This document shows, piece after piece, positions 5,992-12,890 of a stretch of 14,305 nucleotides of DNA (positions are counted from its first letter, which is position 1; each line of letters opens with the position of its first letter). A program made the translations under genes and the position numbers. The DNA comes from Clostridiaceae bacterium (lineage in GTDB: Bacteria; Bacillota; Clostridia; Acetivibrionales; DTU013). Under the pieces are notes generated by a model. It worked only from the letters and a program-made list of their open reading frames with translations, searched no databases and was not told the DNA's origin. The stretch lies in NCBI GenBank assembly GCA_012799845.1, contig JAAZKL010000183.1, positions 1 through 14,305 on the forward strand, in the 5' to 3' direction.

Positions 5992-7536
5992 TTAAATGAA
6001 CTCAATAAACACGCTGTTTGCCAGGTCGAAGCCCAACCTGGTCAGCTTATACCTTATTTCCCGGCTTATGCAGCCTGGGTTGGGCGCAGTAGTTCCAACC
6101 GGCCTATTGCTCAGACCCGGGTCGGATGCAGTGGTTCCAACCGGCCTATTGTTCTGACCCGGGTCGGATGCGGCAGCTTCAACCGGCCTATTGCTCTGAC
6201 CCGGGTCGAATGCAATAGTTCCAACCGGCCTGCTGTGACATGGCTCGTGTGCCGTGATTTCAACCGTGAGCAGCCCATTTGCGACCAACTTCTCCAGCCT
6301 GTCGCCATATCTGCCTTCCAGCTTTTCTCCAAAGCGCTCTTCAAACTCTGCCGAGCTGACGCCTTCAGTAAGCCGCAGCCCGAGGATCATATACTCGGAC
6401 ATTGCTTCTTCCCTGTCTATAACTTCAAAGTTTTCATGCAAGCCTTCTATCCCGGTACGTGCAGTTGTACTGCTGCAGCCTTTCATTCCGGTACGTACAG
6501 TTGTCCCGCTGCCGGAATTTTTCGTTCCGACGCTACCGGAATTTACTTCCCCGACGCTGCCGGAATATACCGTATCGACGTTGTCTGAAGTTACCGCACT
6601 GTTGCTGCCGTAAGTTGCCGCCAAATCGCGGCCATAACTGCCGTAAACGGTGTCAACCGCCCTGATGTACTCCTCTATGCCAGTCACATTGCTAAAACGC
6701 GCAGCGTCAAGGTATGAATGGGCTCCCGACCCGAAACCGGCATATTCCCTCGTCTTCCAGTACAGCAGATTATGCCTGCATTCAAACCCGGGTATTGCGA
6801 AATTCGATATCTCATACCACCTGTAGCCTTTCTCCGCCAGCATGTCTGCGGCTCGATGGTACATCTCCCTGTCCAGTTCGTCATCAACAGGCTGAAGCAT
6901 CCCGGCATCCAGCTTGTCGCCAAGTACAGTCCCCTCCTCGATCTTCAGACTGTAGCATGAAATGTGTTTTATCGCACTAAACCCTGACACAGCCTCGAGC
7001 GTCTCCGTCCAATTTTCAATAGTTTGGCCGGGCAGGCCGAATATCAGATCTGCATTTATATTATCGAAGCCACATTTGACCGCGGCCTCGACATTATCGA
7101 CAAACTGCTGCCTGGTGTGGATCCTGCCGATGGTTTTCAAAATCCTGTCCTGCCATGCCTGCAGGCCTATGCTCAGGCGATTCACACCGGCATCCCTGTA
7201 CGCCTGCAGTTTGTCGTATGTCAATGTGCCAGGGTTGCTTTCCATTGTTATCTCTGTGTCATCTTCGACATGGAAATGGCTCCTGCATATATCGATCAGT
7301 TTTGTGATATACCCGGGATCGACCAGCGACGGAGTGCCGCCGCCTATGAAGATGGAACAAACACGCCGGTCCCCCAAATGCCCGCTCCTGGCCGTTATCT
7401 CCCTGAAAAGCGCATCAAAATAAGAACCGGCAAGATGTTCCCTGCCGGCATAAGAGTTGAAGTCGCAGTAATAGCATTTCGATCTGCAAAATGGTATGTG
7501 GATGTAGATTCCTATGTTATCGCTCCTGTGGCTCAT
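5992..7536 (-). CDS. hemW: HemW, radical SAM heme chaperone, with two in-frame repeat insertions
   Basis: HemW binds an iron-sulfur cluster, SAM and heme and is thought to deliver heme to target proteins. Many databases mislabel it as oxygen-independent coproporphyrinogen oxidase. The N-terminus has CRSKCYYCDF, giving the radical SAM cysteines Cys17, Cys21 and Cys24. The residue after the last Cys plus one is Phe, not the extra Cys of HemN. GGGTPS is at 65-70. The C-terminal HemN_C region includes EYMILGLRLTEG (381-392) and YKLTRLGFDLANSVF. At 514 residues it is well above the usual 370-400. The excess is two low-complexity insertions: about 297-366, just before the conserved EAMSEYMILGLRL helix, and about 428-490, inside the terminal winged-helix hairpin. 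AGGTGAT precedes the ATG. It lies directly downstream of lepA, a common pairing. Confidence 0.95.
   Translation of the reverse strand: MSHRSDNIGIYIHIPFCRSKCYYCDFNSYAGREHLAGSYFDALFREITARSGHLGDRRVCSIFIGGGTPSLVDPGYITKLIDICRSHFHVEDDTEITMESNPGTLTYDKLQAYRDAGVNRLSIGLQAWQDRILKTIGRIHTRQQFVDNVEAAVKCGFDNINADLIFGLPGQTIENWTETLEAVSGFSAIKHISCYSLKIEEGTVLGDKLDAGMLQPVDDELDREMYHRAADMLAEKGYRWYEISNFAIPGFECRHNLLYWKTREYAGFGSGAHSYLDAARFSNVTGIEEYIRAVDTVYGSYGRDLAATYGSNSAVTSDNVDTVYSGSVGEVNSGSVGTKNSGSGTTVRTGMKGCSSTTARTGIEGLHENFEVIDREEAMSEYMILGLRLTEGVSSAEFEERFGEKLEGRYGDRLEKLVANGLLTVEITAHEPCHSRPVGTIAFDPGQSNRPVEAAASDPGQNNRPVGTTASDPGLSNRPVGTTAPNPGCISREIRYKLTRLGFDLANSVFIEFI
6067..6233. repeat. 42-bp in-frame tandem array in the hemW 3' region
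   Basis: TTCCAACCGGCCT-type motifs occur at 6093, 6135, 6177 and 6219, exactly 42 bp apart, with CCCGGGTCGRATGC in the same place in each unit; a degenerate partial unit precedes them at 6067-6092. On the coding strand each full unit gives 14 residues starting RPVG and containing SDPG. Copies differ by several substitutions but have no indels. Confidence 0.92.
6452..6651. repeat. 24-bp (plus 36-bp) in-frame tandem arrays in hemW
   Basis: Two arrays adjoin. CCGGTACGTRCAGTTGT occurs at 6452 and 6488, 36 bp apart (12 codons, RTG-containing repeats). From 6508, six 24-bp units of the form GCTGCCGGAATTT... run to 6651 with increasing decay. They encode eight-residue Gly/Ser/Val/Asn repeats such as VGEVNSGS and VGTKNSGS. 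Confidence 0.85.
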
Positions 7537-7756
7537 GCGATCACCTGTGATATTCTGATCCGGCCGAACCCGGCACGGTCCGGACTTGTCAGTTTCGGTC
7601 CGGCCTGTCCGTGTCCGGCTTATTCTGGTCCGGTTTGTCCCGGTGCGGCGTATTCCAATTCGCTTATTCTGGTACAGCCTATTCTGATCCGGCCTGTTCC
7701 GGTGCAGCCTGTCCCAGGGCCGCCTATCCCGGATACACTCTGGTCAGGCTAAAGGC
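7537..7756. repeat. Degenerate GC-rich repeats in the lepA-hemW gap
   Basis: The 220-bp gap is built of poorly aligned copies of motifs such as TATTCTGGTCCGG, TATTCTGATCCGGCCTGT and TCCGGTGCAGCCTGTCCC, repeating roughly every 15-20 bp. The units are too decayed to give one exact period. The last part (about 7528-7536 and just upstream) includes the hemW ribosome binding site AGGTGAT. No promoter or terminator is evident. Confidence 0.65.
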
Positions 7757-9565
7757 TCAATCCAGCTTCAGCACACTCATGAACGCCTCCTGCGGCACCT
7801 CCACCGAGCCTACCTGGCGCATGCGCTTCTTGCCTTCCTTCTGCTTCTCGAGCAGTTTCTTCTTCCTCGTTATATCACCGCCGTAGCACTTGGCCAGGAC
7901 ATCCTTCCTGAACGCCTTCACCGTCTCCCTGGCTATAATCTTGCCGCCGATGCAGGCCTGTATCGGTATCTCGAACTGCTGCCTTGGTATGGCTTCCTTC
8001 AACTTCTCAGCGATCCGTCGGCCTCTTGTATAAGCTTTGTCCTTATGGACGACAAACGACAAAGCGTCTACAATCTCGCCATTTAACATGATGTCGAGCT
8101 TCACCAGTTCTGATTCCCTGTACACGATCAGTTCGTAGTCAAAAGACGCATAACCCTTCGTCCTGGATTTCAATGCATCGAAAAAATCGTAAATTATTTC
8201 GTTTAATGGCAGTTCATACGTCAACATGACCCTCTTCTGGTCGATGTACGACATATCCTTATAGATGCCCCTTCTTTCCTGCGAAAGCTCCATTATATTT
8301 CCCACGTATTCCTCAGGGGTCATGATGGTAGCTTTTACGATCGGCTCTTCCATCTTCTCGATAGAAACCACGGGCGGCATGTTCGTAGGGTTGTCTATAT
8401 TCAACTCTTCTCCGTCCTTTAGAGTGATCCTGTAAATAACGCTCGGCGCAGTAGTGACCACATCCAGGTCATACTCCCTCTCAAGCCGCTCCTGGACGAC
8501 CTCCATGTGCAGGAGCCCCAGGAAACCGCATCTGAATCCAAATCCCAACGCTCCCGATGTCTCCGGCTCGAAGGTGAGCGAAGCATCGTTAAGCTGCAGC
8601 TTTTCGAGTGCATCCCTCAAGTCGTTGTATTTCGCGCCGTCTGCCGGATAAATACCGCAGAACACCATGGACTGCACTTTCTTGTAGCCCGGCAGCGGCT
8701 CAACAGCTGGCCTGTCCGCCAGTGTTACGGTATCTCCTATCCTGGTATCCCTGACATTTTTGATGCTTGCGGCAAGGTAACCAACGTCGCCTGCCAGCAG
8801 GGCATCGCACGGTACATACTGCCCCGGTCTGAAATACCCGACATCGGTCACGACAAATTCCTTGCCGGTAGACATCAAACGTATGGTATCGCCAGGCCTG
8901 ACCGCCCCTTCCTTTATCCTGATATGCACGATGACGCCTTTGTAGGCATCGTAAAACGAATCGAATATAAGAGCCCGCAGAGGATCGTCCTCACTGCCCT
9001 TTGGCGGCGGCACATGTTTTACTATCTGTTCCAGCACCGTCCCGATGTTAACGCCGTTCTTTGCGGAAATTTCAGGTGCCTCGGAACAGTCCAGCCCGAT
9101 CACATCTTCGATCTCTTTCTTGATCTCTTCAGGCCGCGCGCTTATCAGGTCGATTTTGTTGACGACCGGAATAATCTCAAGATCGTGTTCAAGCGCAAGA
9201 TAAACGTTCGCCAGAGTCTGCGCCTCGATACCCTGTGACGCATCCACGACAAGTATGGCACCCTCACATGCAGCAAGGCTCCTCGAAACCTCGTAGTTGA
9301 AATCGACATGACCTGGAGTATCGATCAGATTCAGGATATACTCCTGCCCGTCGCTGCCCCTGTAAACCATCCTGACGGCCTGGGCTTTTATGGTTATGCC
9401 GCGTTCCCTCTCAATATCCATATTGTCGAGGACCTGATCCTGCATCTCACGCTCCGTCAGCACACCGGTCATCTGGATAAGGCGGTCTGCCAGCGTCGAT
9501 TTGCCGTGGTCTATATGGGCGATAATGCAAAAATTCCTTATCTTATCCTGTCTGTTGCCCGACAT
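7757..9565 (-). CDS. lepA: Elongation factor 4 (LepA), ribosome-associated GTPase
   Basis: LepA is a translational GTPase that acts on the ribosome. It is described as a back-translocase and as a factor in 30S biogenesis or initiation. The 602 residues include AHIDHGKST (16-24, P loop), the RGITI switch I motif (55-59), DTPGH (82-86), NKID (136-139) and SAK (167-169), followed by EF-G-like domains and the LepA-specific C-terminal domain ending [16 protein letters not shown]. The length is typical and there is no repeat insertion, unlike its neighbours. The ATG follows a strong AAGGGGAAGG ribosome binding site. It sits between folD upstream and hemW downstream, both across repeat-filled gaps; the lepA-hemW pair is common in Firmicutes. 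Confidence 0.98.
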   Translation of the reverse strand: MSGNRQDKIRNFCIIAHIDHGKSTLADRLIQMTGVLTEREMQDQVLDNMDIERERGITIKAQAVRMVYRGSDGQEYILNLIDTPGHVDFNYEVSRSLAACEGAILVVDASQGIEAQTLANVYLALEHDLEIIPVVNKIDLISARPEEIKKEIEDVIGLDCSEAPEISAKNGVNIGTVLEQIVKHVPPPKGSEDDPLRALIFDSFYDAYKGVIVHIRIKEGAVRPGDTIRLMSTGKEFVVTDVGYFRPGQYVPCDALLAGDVGYLAASIKNVRDTRIGDTVTLADRPAVEPLPGYKKVQSMVFCGIYPADGAKYNDLRDALEKLQLNDASLTFEPETSGALGFGFRCGFLGLLHMEVVQERLEREYDLDVVTTAPSVIYRITLKDGEELNIDNPTNMPPVVSIEKMEEPIVKATIMTPEEYVGNIMELSQERRGIYKDMSYIDQKRVMLTYELPLNEIIYDFFDALKSRTKGYASFDYELIVYRESELVKLDIMLNGEIVDALSFVVHKDKAYTRGRRIAEKLKEAIPRQQFEIPIQACIGGKIIARETVKAFRKDVLAKCYGGDITRKKKLLEKQKEGKKRMRQVGSVEVPQEAFMSVLKLD

Positions 9566-9594
9566 TTAACCTTCCCCTTCGTTTTGTCCTAAAG

Positions 9595-9622
9595 AGTATA
9601 AGCAGATGCTGGTTTCAGCAAA
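9595..9622 (-). promoter_or_regulatory. Candidate lepA promoter
   Basis: On the minus strand, TATACT (9600-9595) lies about 30 bp before the lepA ATG, with TTTGCT 16 nt upstream (9622-9617). A second TATAAT is at 9657-9652 but has no good -35. Weak, based on hexamer similarity alone. Confidence 0.3.
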
Positions 9623-9679
9623 TGCAAAACAGCAATCAAAAATGCAAAACAATTATAACATCGGCGGGCGGTAAAATAA

Positions 9680-9990
9680 AGATACCAAATTTCAGGCACC
9701 AAATTTCAGGCACCGAGTTTCAGGCACCGAGTTTCAGGCACCGAGTTTCAGGCGTCAGCCTCAGAACATCATCTCGGACACCGAATTTCATGTGCTCAAC
9801 TCCAGGCACGAAGCTTTATATGCCAGAATTCAGGCGCGAAGTCTCATGCTCTGAACTTCAGGCACTGAATTTCAGGCGTCAGCCTCAGAACATCATCTCG
9901 GACACCGAATTTCATGTGCTCAACTCCACGCATCACCTTCAAGCACTGGCTTCACGCGCTAAACTCCACGCATCACCTTCAAAAACTGGG
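9680..9990. repeat. Nested 16-bp repeats with an exact 59-bp duplication, folD-lepA gap
   Basis: From about 9680 the motif TTTCAGGCACCGAG repeats about every 16 bp to 9750. A 59-bp segment at 9746-9804 recurs identically at 9870-9928 (124 bp apart), separated by decayed relatives. AACTCCACGCATCACCTTCAA occurs at 9922-9942 and 9962-9982 (40 bp apart), each followed by a CTTCACGCG motif; the second of these contains the complement of the folD stop codon. The interval 9566-9679 holds only the possible lepA promoter and a duplicated AATGCAAAACA. Confidence 0.88.
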
Positions 9991-9992
9991 CT

Positions 9993-10844
9993 TCACGCGA
10001 GCCCGAGCTTCTTCTCTGCCGATTCCACCGTCTGGTATATCAGGCGGTTGATGGTCATCGGACCGACTCCGCCAGGAACCGGAGTGTATGCCGAGCATTT
10101 GCTGATGCAATTTTCAAGATCAATATCTCCGATGTTTCCGGGGTTGTATCCGGCGTCCACCAGCACACAGCCTTCCTTGATCCAGTCGGCCTTTACGAAT
10201 TTTGGCCTGCCTACTGCCGCCACAACGATATCGGCACGCCTTACAACATTCGGCAGGTCTTTTGTTTTAGAATGGCATATCGTGACCGTCGCGTTCTCAT
10301 TGAGAAGCAGCATCGCAACAGGTTTGCCCAGGATCGGGCTTCTGCCTATCACTACAGCTTCCTTGCCTGCTATCTGGATGTTGTAATGCTTCAACAGCGT
10401 AATGATCCCGTACGGTGTCGCACATTTGAACGAATCCATCTGCAGTGCCATCCTTCCAAAGGTGTTCGGGTTCACGCCGTCCACATCCTTGGAAACATCG
10501 ATGCTGAGGAAGCAGGCCATTTCGTCGATGTGAGCCGGTACAGGGTGCTGCAGCAGTATCCCGTGAACGTTCTCATCACGGTTCAGTTCCTGTATCTTAT
10601 CGATCAGTTGCTGAGTTGTCGTTTCTTCCGGAAGCTCGACCTTGAGCGATTCCATCCCGATCCTTCTGCAGGCGTTGCCCTTCATCCTCACATATGTCAC
10701 TGACGCGGGATCGCTCCCAACTATTATCGTCGCCAGGATCGGTGTTACGCCCGATTTTTCTTTTATTCTTTGTACTCTGGAAGCCAGTTCCTGCTCAACG
10801 CTTTTCGCCAGCGTTTTTCCATCCAGTACCAATGGTGCGCTCAT
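9993..10844 (-). CDS. folD: FolD: methylenetetrahydrofolate dehydrogenase / methenyltetrahydrofolate cyclohydrolase
   Basis: FolD interconverts 5,10-methylene-THF, 5,10-methenyl-THF and 10-formyl-THF, supplying one-carbon units for purines and fMet-tRNA. In 283-residue numbering it has YVRMK with the expected catalytic Lys at 55, GILLQHPVP at 95-103 (the Gln is part of the active site; many homologues have QLPLP here), KDVDGVNP at 119-126, the Rossmann segment [17 protein letters not shown] at 164-180 and [10 protein letters not shown] near the C-terminus. The frame extends 23 codons further to 10913, but the ATG at 10844 follows GGAAGGT with 9 nt spacing and gives the normal length. A folD gene between spoIIP and lepA is not the arrangement I would expect. 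It is isolated by a 427-bp gap downstream and about 1.3 kb upstream, so it may be transcribed separately. Confidence 0.97.
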   Translation of the reverse strand: MSAPLVLDGKTLAKSVEQELASRVQRIKEKSGVTPILATIIVGSDPASVTYVRMKGNACRRIGMESLKVELPEETTTQQLIDKIQELNRDENVHGILLQHPVPAHIDEMACFLSIDVSKDVDGVNPNTFGRMALQMDSFKCATPYGIITLLKHYNIQIAGKEAVVIGRSPILGKPVAMLLLNENATVTICHSKTKDLPNVVRRADIVVAAVGRPKFVKADWIKEGCVLVDAGYNPGNIGDIDLENCISKCSAYTPVPGGVGPMTINRLIYQTVESAEKKLGLA

Positions 10845-10853
10845 AATGCATCT

Positions 10854-10860
10854 ACCTTCC
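10854..10860 (-). promoter_or_regulatory. Ribosome binding site selecting the folD start
   Basis: A GGAAGGT-type sequence on the minus strand, about 9 nt before the ATG at 10844. Further upstream, 10870-10940 contains AT-rich repeats of AATATTGTTT and CAACAATT that form possible hairpins. I could not identify a convincing promoter or riboswitch there. Confidence 0.6.
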
Positions 10861-10983
10861 TTCTTATGTAATATAGTTTGGTAATATTGTTTAGTAATAT
10901 TGTTTCGCAACAATTATTTGGCAACAATTTTCCAGCAATAATTCCTTTAGGCTATGCCTCAAAGCCTTAGAAATATCAAGCCA

Positions 10984-11130
10984 GGCTTTTCATCACTCAA
11001 ACAAGTCTTTGCATCGCTCAAACCAAGCTTTGCAGCACTAAAACGTGGTTTTACAGCATTCAAACATAGCTCTGCGTCACTCAAACATGGCTCTGCGTCA
11101 CTCAAACATGGTTTTACAGCAGTTAACCAG
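10984..11130. repeat. 21-bp tandem repeat, 7 units, upstream of folD
   Basis: Seven contiguous 21-bp units related to GCTCTGCGTCACTCAAACAT start at 10984 and then every 21 bp to 11130. The two best copies (from 11068 and 11089) are nearly identical. The period leaves the plus strand open as a seven-residue SLKxGFA-like repeat, but there is no ribosome binding site and it is antisense to all recognised genes, so I treat it as a repeat. Confidence 0.9.
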
Positions 11131-11880
11131 CTATTGCAATGGACGAATCAGTCTTAACAGCGCTCATGGCAAGGTTTACTACGGCTGAAAACAGCTGTTT
11201 CAGTGCGGCCTGCACAATTCCGCTGTTAAGAAAATCATTCCAGGTAATAATACCAAAACTTCCGCCAAAAGTCACTATTTAAGCACACATTCCTGGAGAA
11301 GCACAGGATCCATAAAACTGGCACGAATTTTGACGTATCACCCTGCTATTATATCTGTATCGATATCAATTTACGCCATAATGTGCGAAATAACTGTTGC
11401 GGGAGCAGCATTGTAATGCCATGTCATGCATCCTTCGGCACATCATTGATTCTGCGAATATAGATCTTTCGGGAGCAGCATTGTAATACCATGCATCCTT
11501 CGGTATATCGCTGATCCGGCAAATGTGAATGGTACGGCAGCAGCCGCTGATTGAAATATGATCAGAAAATCAAATAAAGTTCAATTTCAACTGGTTTTAT
11601 TCAACTGATTTATTGAAAATCCGCTTGGCTAACTTGGTAGTAACTAATAGGTGAGCAAAATTGCAGACAAAGTATCTCGCGTTGAAATTTTTCATTCACC
11701 ATAATGCTGTATGGGTGATATTATGTCGCCTTTTATTGAAATTATTCAATAAAATTGCTGGGAAATATGAACTTTAGTTGAATATTTGAACACAGTAGGT
11801 GACAAAAATGCAACTAAAGTGGTCATGACCGCATTTTTGATAGGAAAACCATTTTTTAACCTGGCATCGATCTATTGCGA
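11131..11880. other. Gene-poor region with short duplications and inverted repeats
   Basis: No recognisable gene in about 750 bp. A two-copy repeat starts CGGGAGCAGCATTGTAATRCCATG at 11400 and 11470 (70 bp apart) and extends about 55 bp. From 11560 the sequence becomes clearly more AT-rich than the genes. It contains TTCAACTGGTTTTA/TTCAACTGATTTA, a perfect 10-bp hairpin at 11731-11754, and ACTTTAGTTG (11771-11780) paired with CAACTAAAGT (11811-11820). TAGGTGAGCAAAATTGCA near 11650 is echoed by TAGGTGACAAAAATGCA near 11796. This could be the remnant of a miniature element, but no boundaries or target duplications are clear. A 50-codon minus frame at 11275-11123 is discussed under findings. Confidence 0.6.
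11731..11754. repeat. AT-rich perfect hairpin
   Basis: TTTTATTGAA and TTCAATAAAA are exact complements around ATTA, giving a 10-bp stem with a 4-nt loop. The stem is nearly all A/T, so it is a weak terminator at best. It could also be part of a decayed miniature element. Confidence 0.55.
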
Positions 11881-11885
11881 TCCTT

Positions 11886-12160
11886 TCCTGAAAACTGTCC
11901 CCTTTTTGGACTGCCGGCTTTCTATAGAGCCGTCCCTCTTTGGCACTGCCTGCTTTCTGAAGAACCATCCCCCTCTCTGGGACTACCCGTTTTCCGTAGG
12001 ACTGTCCCCCTCTTTGGAACTACCCGCTTTCTGGAGAACTGTCCCCCCTCTGGGACTACCCGTTTTCCGTAGAACTGTCCCCCTCTCTGGGACTACCCGT
12101 TTTCTGAAGAACCATCCCCCTCTCTGGGGCTACCCGCTTTCTGAAGAATTGTCCCTCTTT
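11886..12160. repeat. 35-37-bp tandem array, 8 units, with GAACTGTCCCC core
   Basis: The core [G/A]AACTGTCC (or ACCATCC) recurs with its GTCC/ATCC at 11897, 11932, 11967, 12004, 12041, 12077, 12114 and 12151. Each unit also carries CTCTGGGACTACCCG and TTTCTGAAGA-type segments. All copies are in the same orientation. The array overlaps the 3' end of the small membrane-protein gene, whose stop codon (12132-12130) lies inside a unit. Confidence 0.92.
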
Positions 12161-12462
12161 TTAATAAGCGTTTCATGGAAGATGTTTTTCAGACGCTCCA
12201 GATACTGGCGCAAATTCTCTATATTTATCAAAACCTTATTATTCATAATCGTGATCTCCACGTTAGCCCCATGGTTTTTAAAATCAAGCAGGGAAAATGC
12301 CTGTTGCCCGGAAACAAGACTATTCACGGACTTATCAACGATGATTATGCCTGCAGCTAAAAGAACAGTAAGAAGCAATAAAGCAGCAATGCACCTTTTT
12401 CGCCTGATCCTTTTTTGCCTGTATATTTCAAGTCTTTTTGAGACAGAGTTTTCAGTGGCCAT
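12130..12462 (-). CDS. Small single-pass membrane protein of unknown function
   Basis: I do not recognise the family. The 110-residue product from ATG 12462 has a basic N-terminus with a dense Arg/Lys cluster (KRIRRKR at about 17-23), one strongly hydrophobic segment at about 24-45 (CIAALLLLTVLLAAGIIIV), then an external-looking domain of about 65 residues with a predicted helix around NLRQYLERLKNIFHETL. The positive-inside rule suggests an N-in topology. GGAG lies exactly 8 nt before the ATG, a good ribosome binding site; an in-frame TTG two codons earlier is too close to it. It is immediately downstream of spoIIP on the same strand, so a sporulation or envelope role is possible but only inferred from position. 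Its last eight or so codons are repeat sequence. Arrays with a shared core lie on both sides of the gene. Confidence 0.75.
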   Translation of the reverse strand: MATENSVSKRLEIYRQKRIRRKRCIAALLLLTVLLAAGIIIVDKSVNSLVSGQQAFSLLDFKNHGANVEITIMNNKVLINIENLRQYLERLKNIFHETLIKKRDNSSESG

Positions 12463-12604
12463 ATCCAAATCTCCATAGATGTCAGATGTTAAGGGGTTAT
12501 TTTGTTTGGTTCACTGGTATTGGTTGGTCTTTTTATTATTATTGACGCTATGCAATATGATATTCATTAAGCTGTTAACTGAATGTATCGTTGTTTCATA
12601 CAAT

Positions 12605-12890
12605 TCTGGAGAATTGTCCCCTTATTCACCCGCATTCCTGAGAACTGTCCCCCTTATTCACCCGCATTCCTGAGAACTGTCCCCCTCATTCACCCGCATT
12701 CCTGAGAACTGTTCACTTCTGGAGAACTGTCCCCCTCATTCACCTGTATTCCCGAGAACTGTCCCCCTAAACTACCTGCTTTCTGAAGAACTGTCCCCCC
12801 TTTTGAGAATGCTCACATCTGAAGGATTCTCCCCTTTTGGGGACCGGCCATTCTGGAGAACTGTCCTCTACTTAAGAACTGTCCCTCCCT
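12605..12890. repeat. 32-bp tandem array with GAACTGTCCCC core, spoIIP 3' side
   Basis: GAACTGTCC or a close variant starts at 12611, 12642, 12674, 12706, 12724, 12756, 12788, 12858 and 12876. The main step is 32 bp (first step 31), with two 18-bp steps and one 70-bp step where units are shortened or decayed. Between cores, CTCATTCACCCGCATTCCTGA is conserved. The array ends at the spoIIP stop codon. Every part of the unit is repeated, so there are no unique spacers and it is not a CRISPR. Confidence 0.93.

Noticed and set aside
5992..7536. Annotation as coproporphyrinogen dehydrogenase HemN
   Set aside because: The cysteine motif is CxxxCxxCDF without the additional Cys of HemN, and the lepA-hemW-hrcA context is that of HemW.
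10845..11000. Folate (THF) or other riboswitch upstream of folD
   Set aside because: I looked for conserved cores in the minus-strand leader and saw only AT-rich AATATTGTTT/CAACAATT repeats.
10954..11157. Plus-strand frame encoding a SLKxGFA-like heptad repeat
   Set aside because: A by-product of the 21-bp array; no ribosome binding site, and opposite in direction to every recognised gene. It is the most protein-like of the repeat frames but still unsupported.
11786..12478. Long plus-strand frame of 230 codons
   Set aside because: It runs through the 35-37-bp array and antisense to the small membrane-protein gene; composition follows the repeat and no start signal is present.
12479..12673. 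Plus-strand hydrophobic 64-codon frame
   Set aside because: No ribosome binding site; it overlaps the leader of the small membrane-protein gene on the other strand and ends in the 32-bp array. The hydrophobicity follows from T-rich DNA.
11886..12890. Regular 32-37-bp spacing that could suggest CRISPR arrays
   Set aside because: The segments between cores are themselves repeated, so there are no unique spacers; units vary in length and identity, and no cas gene is present.
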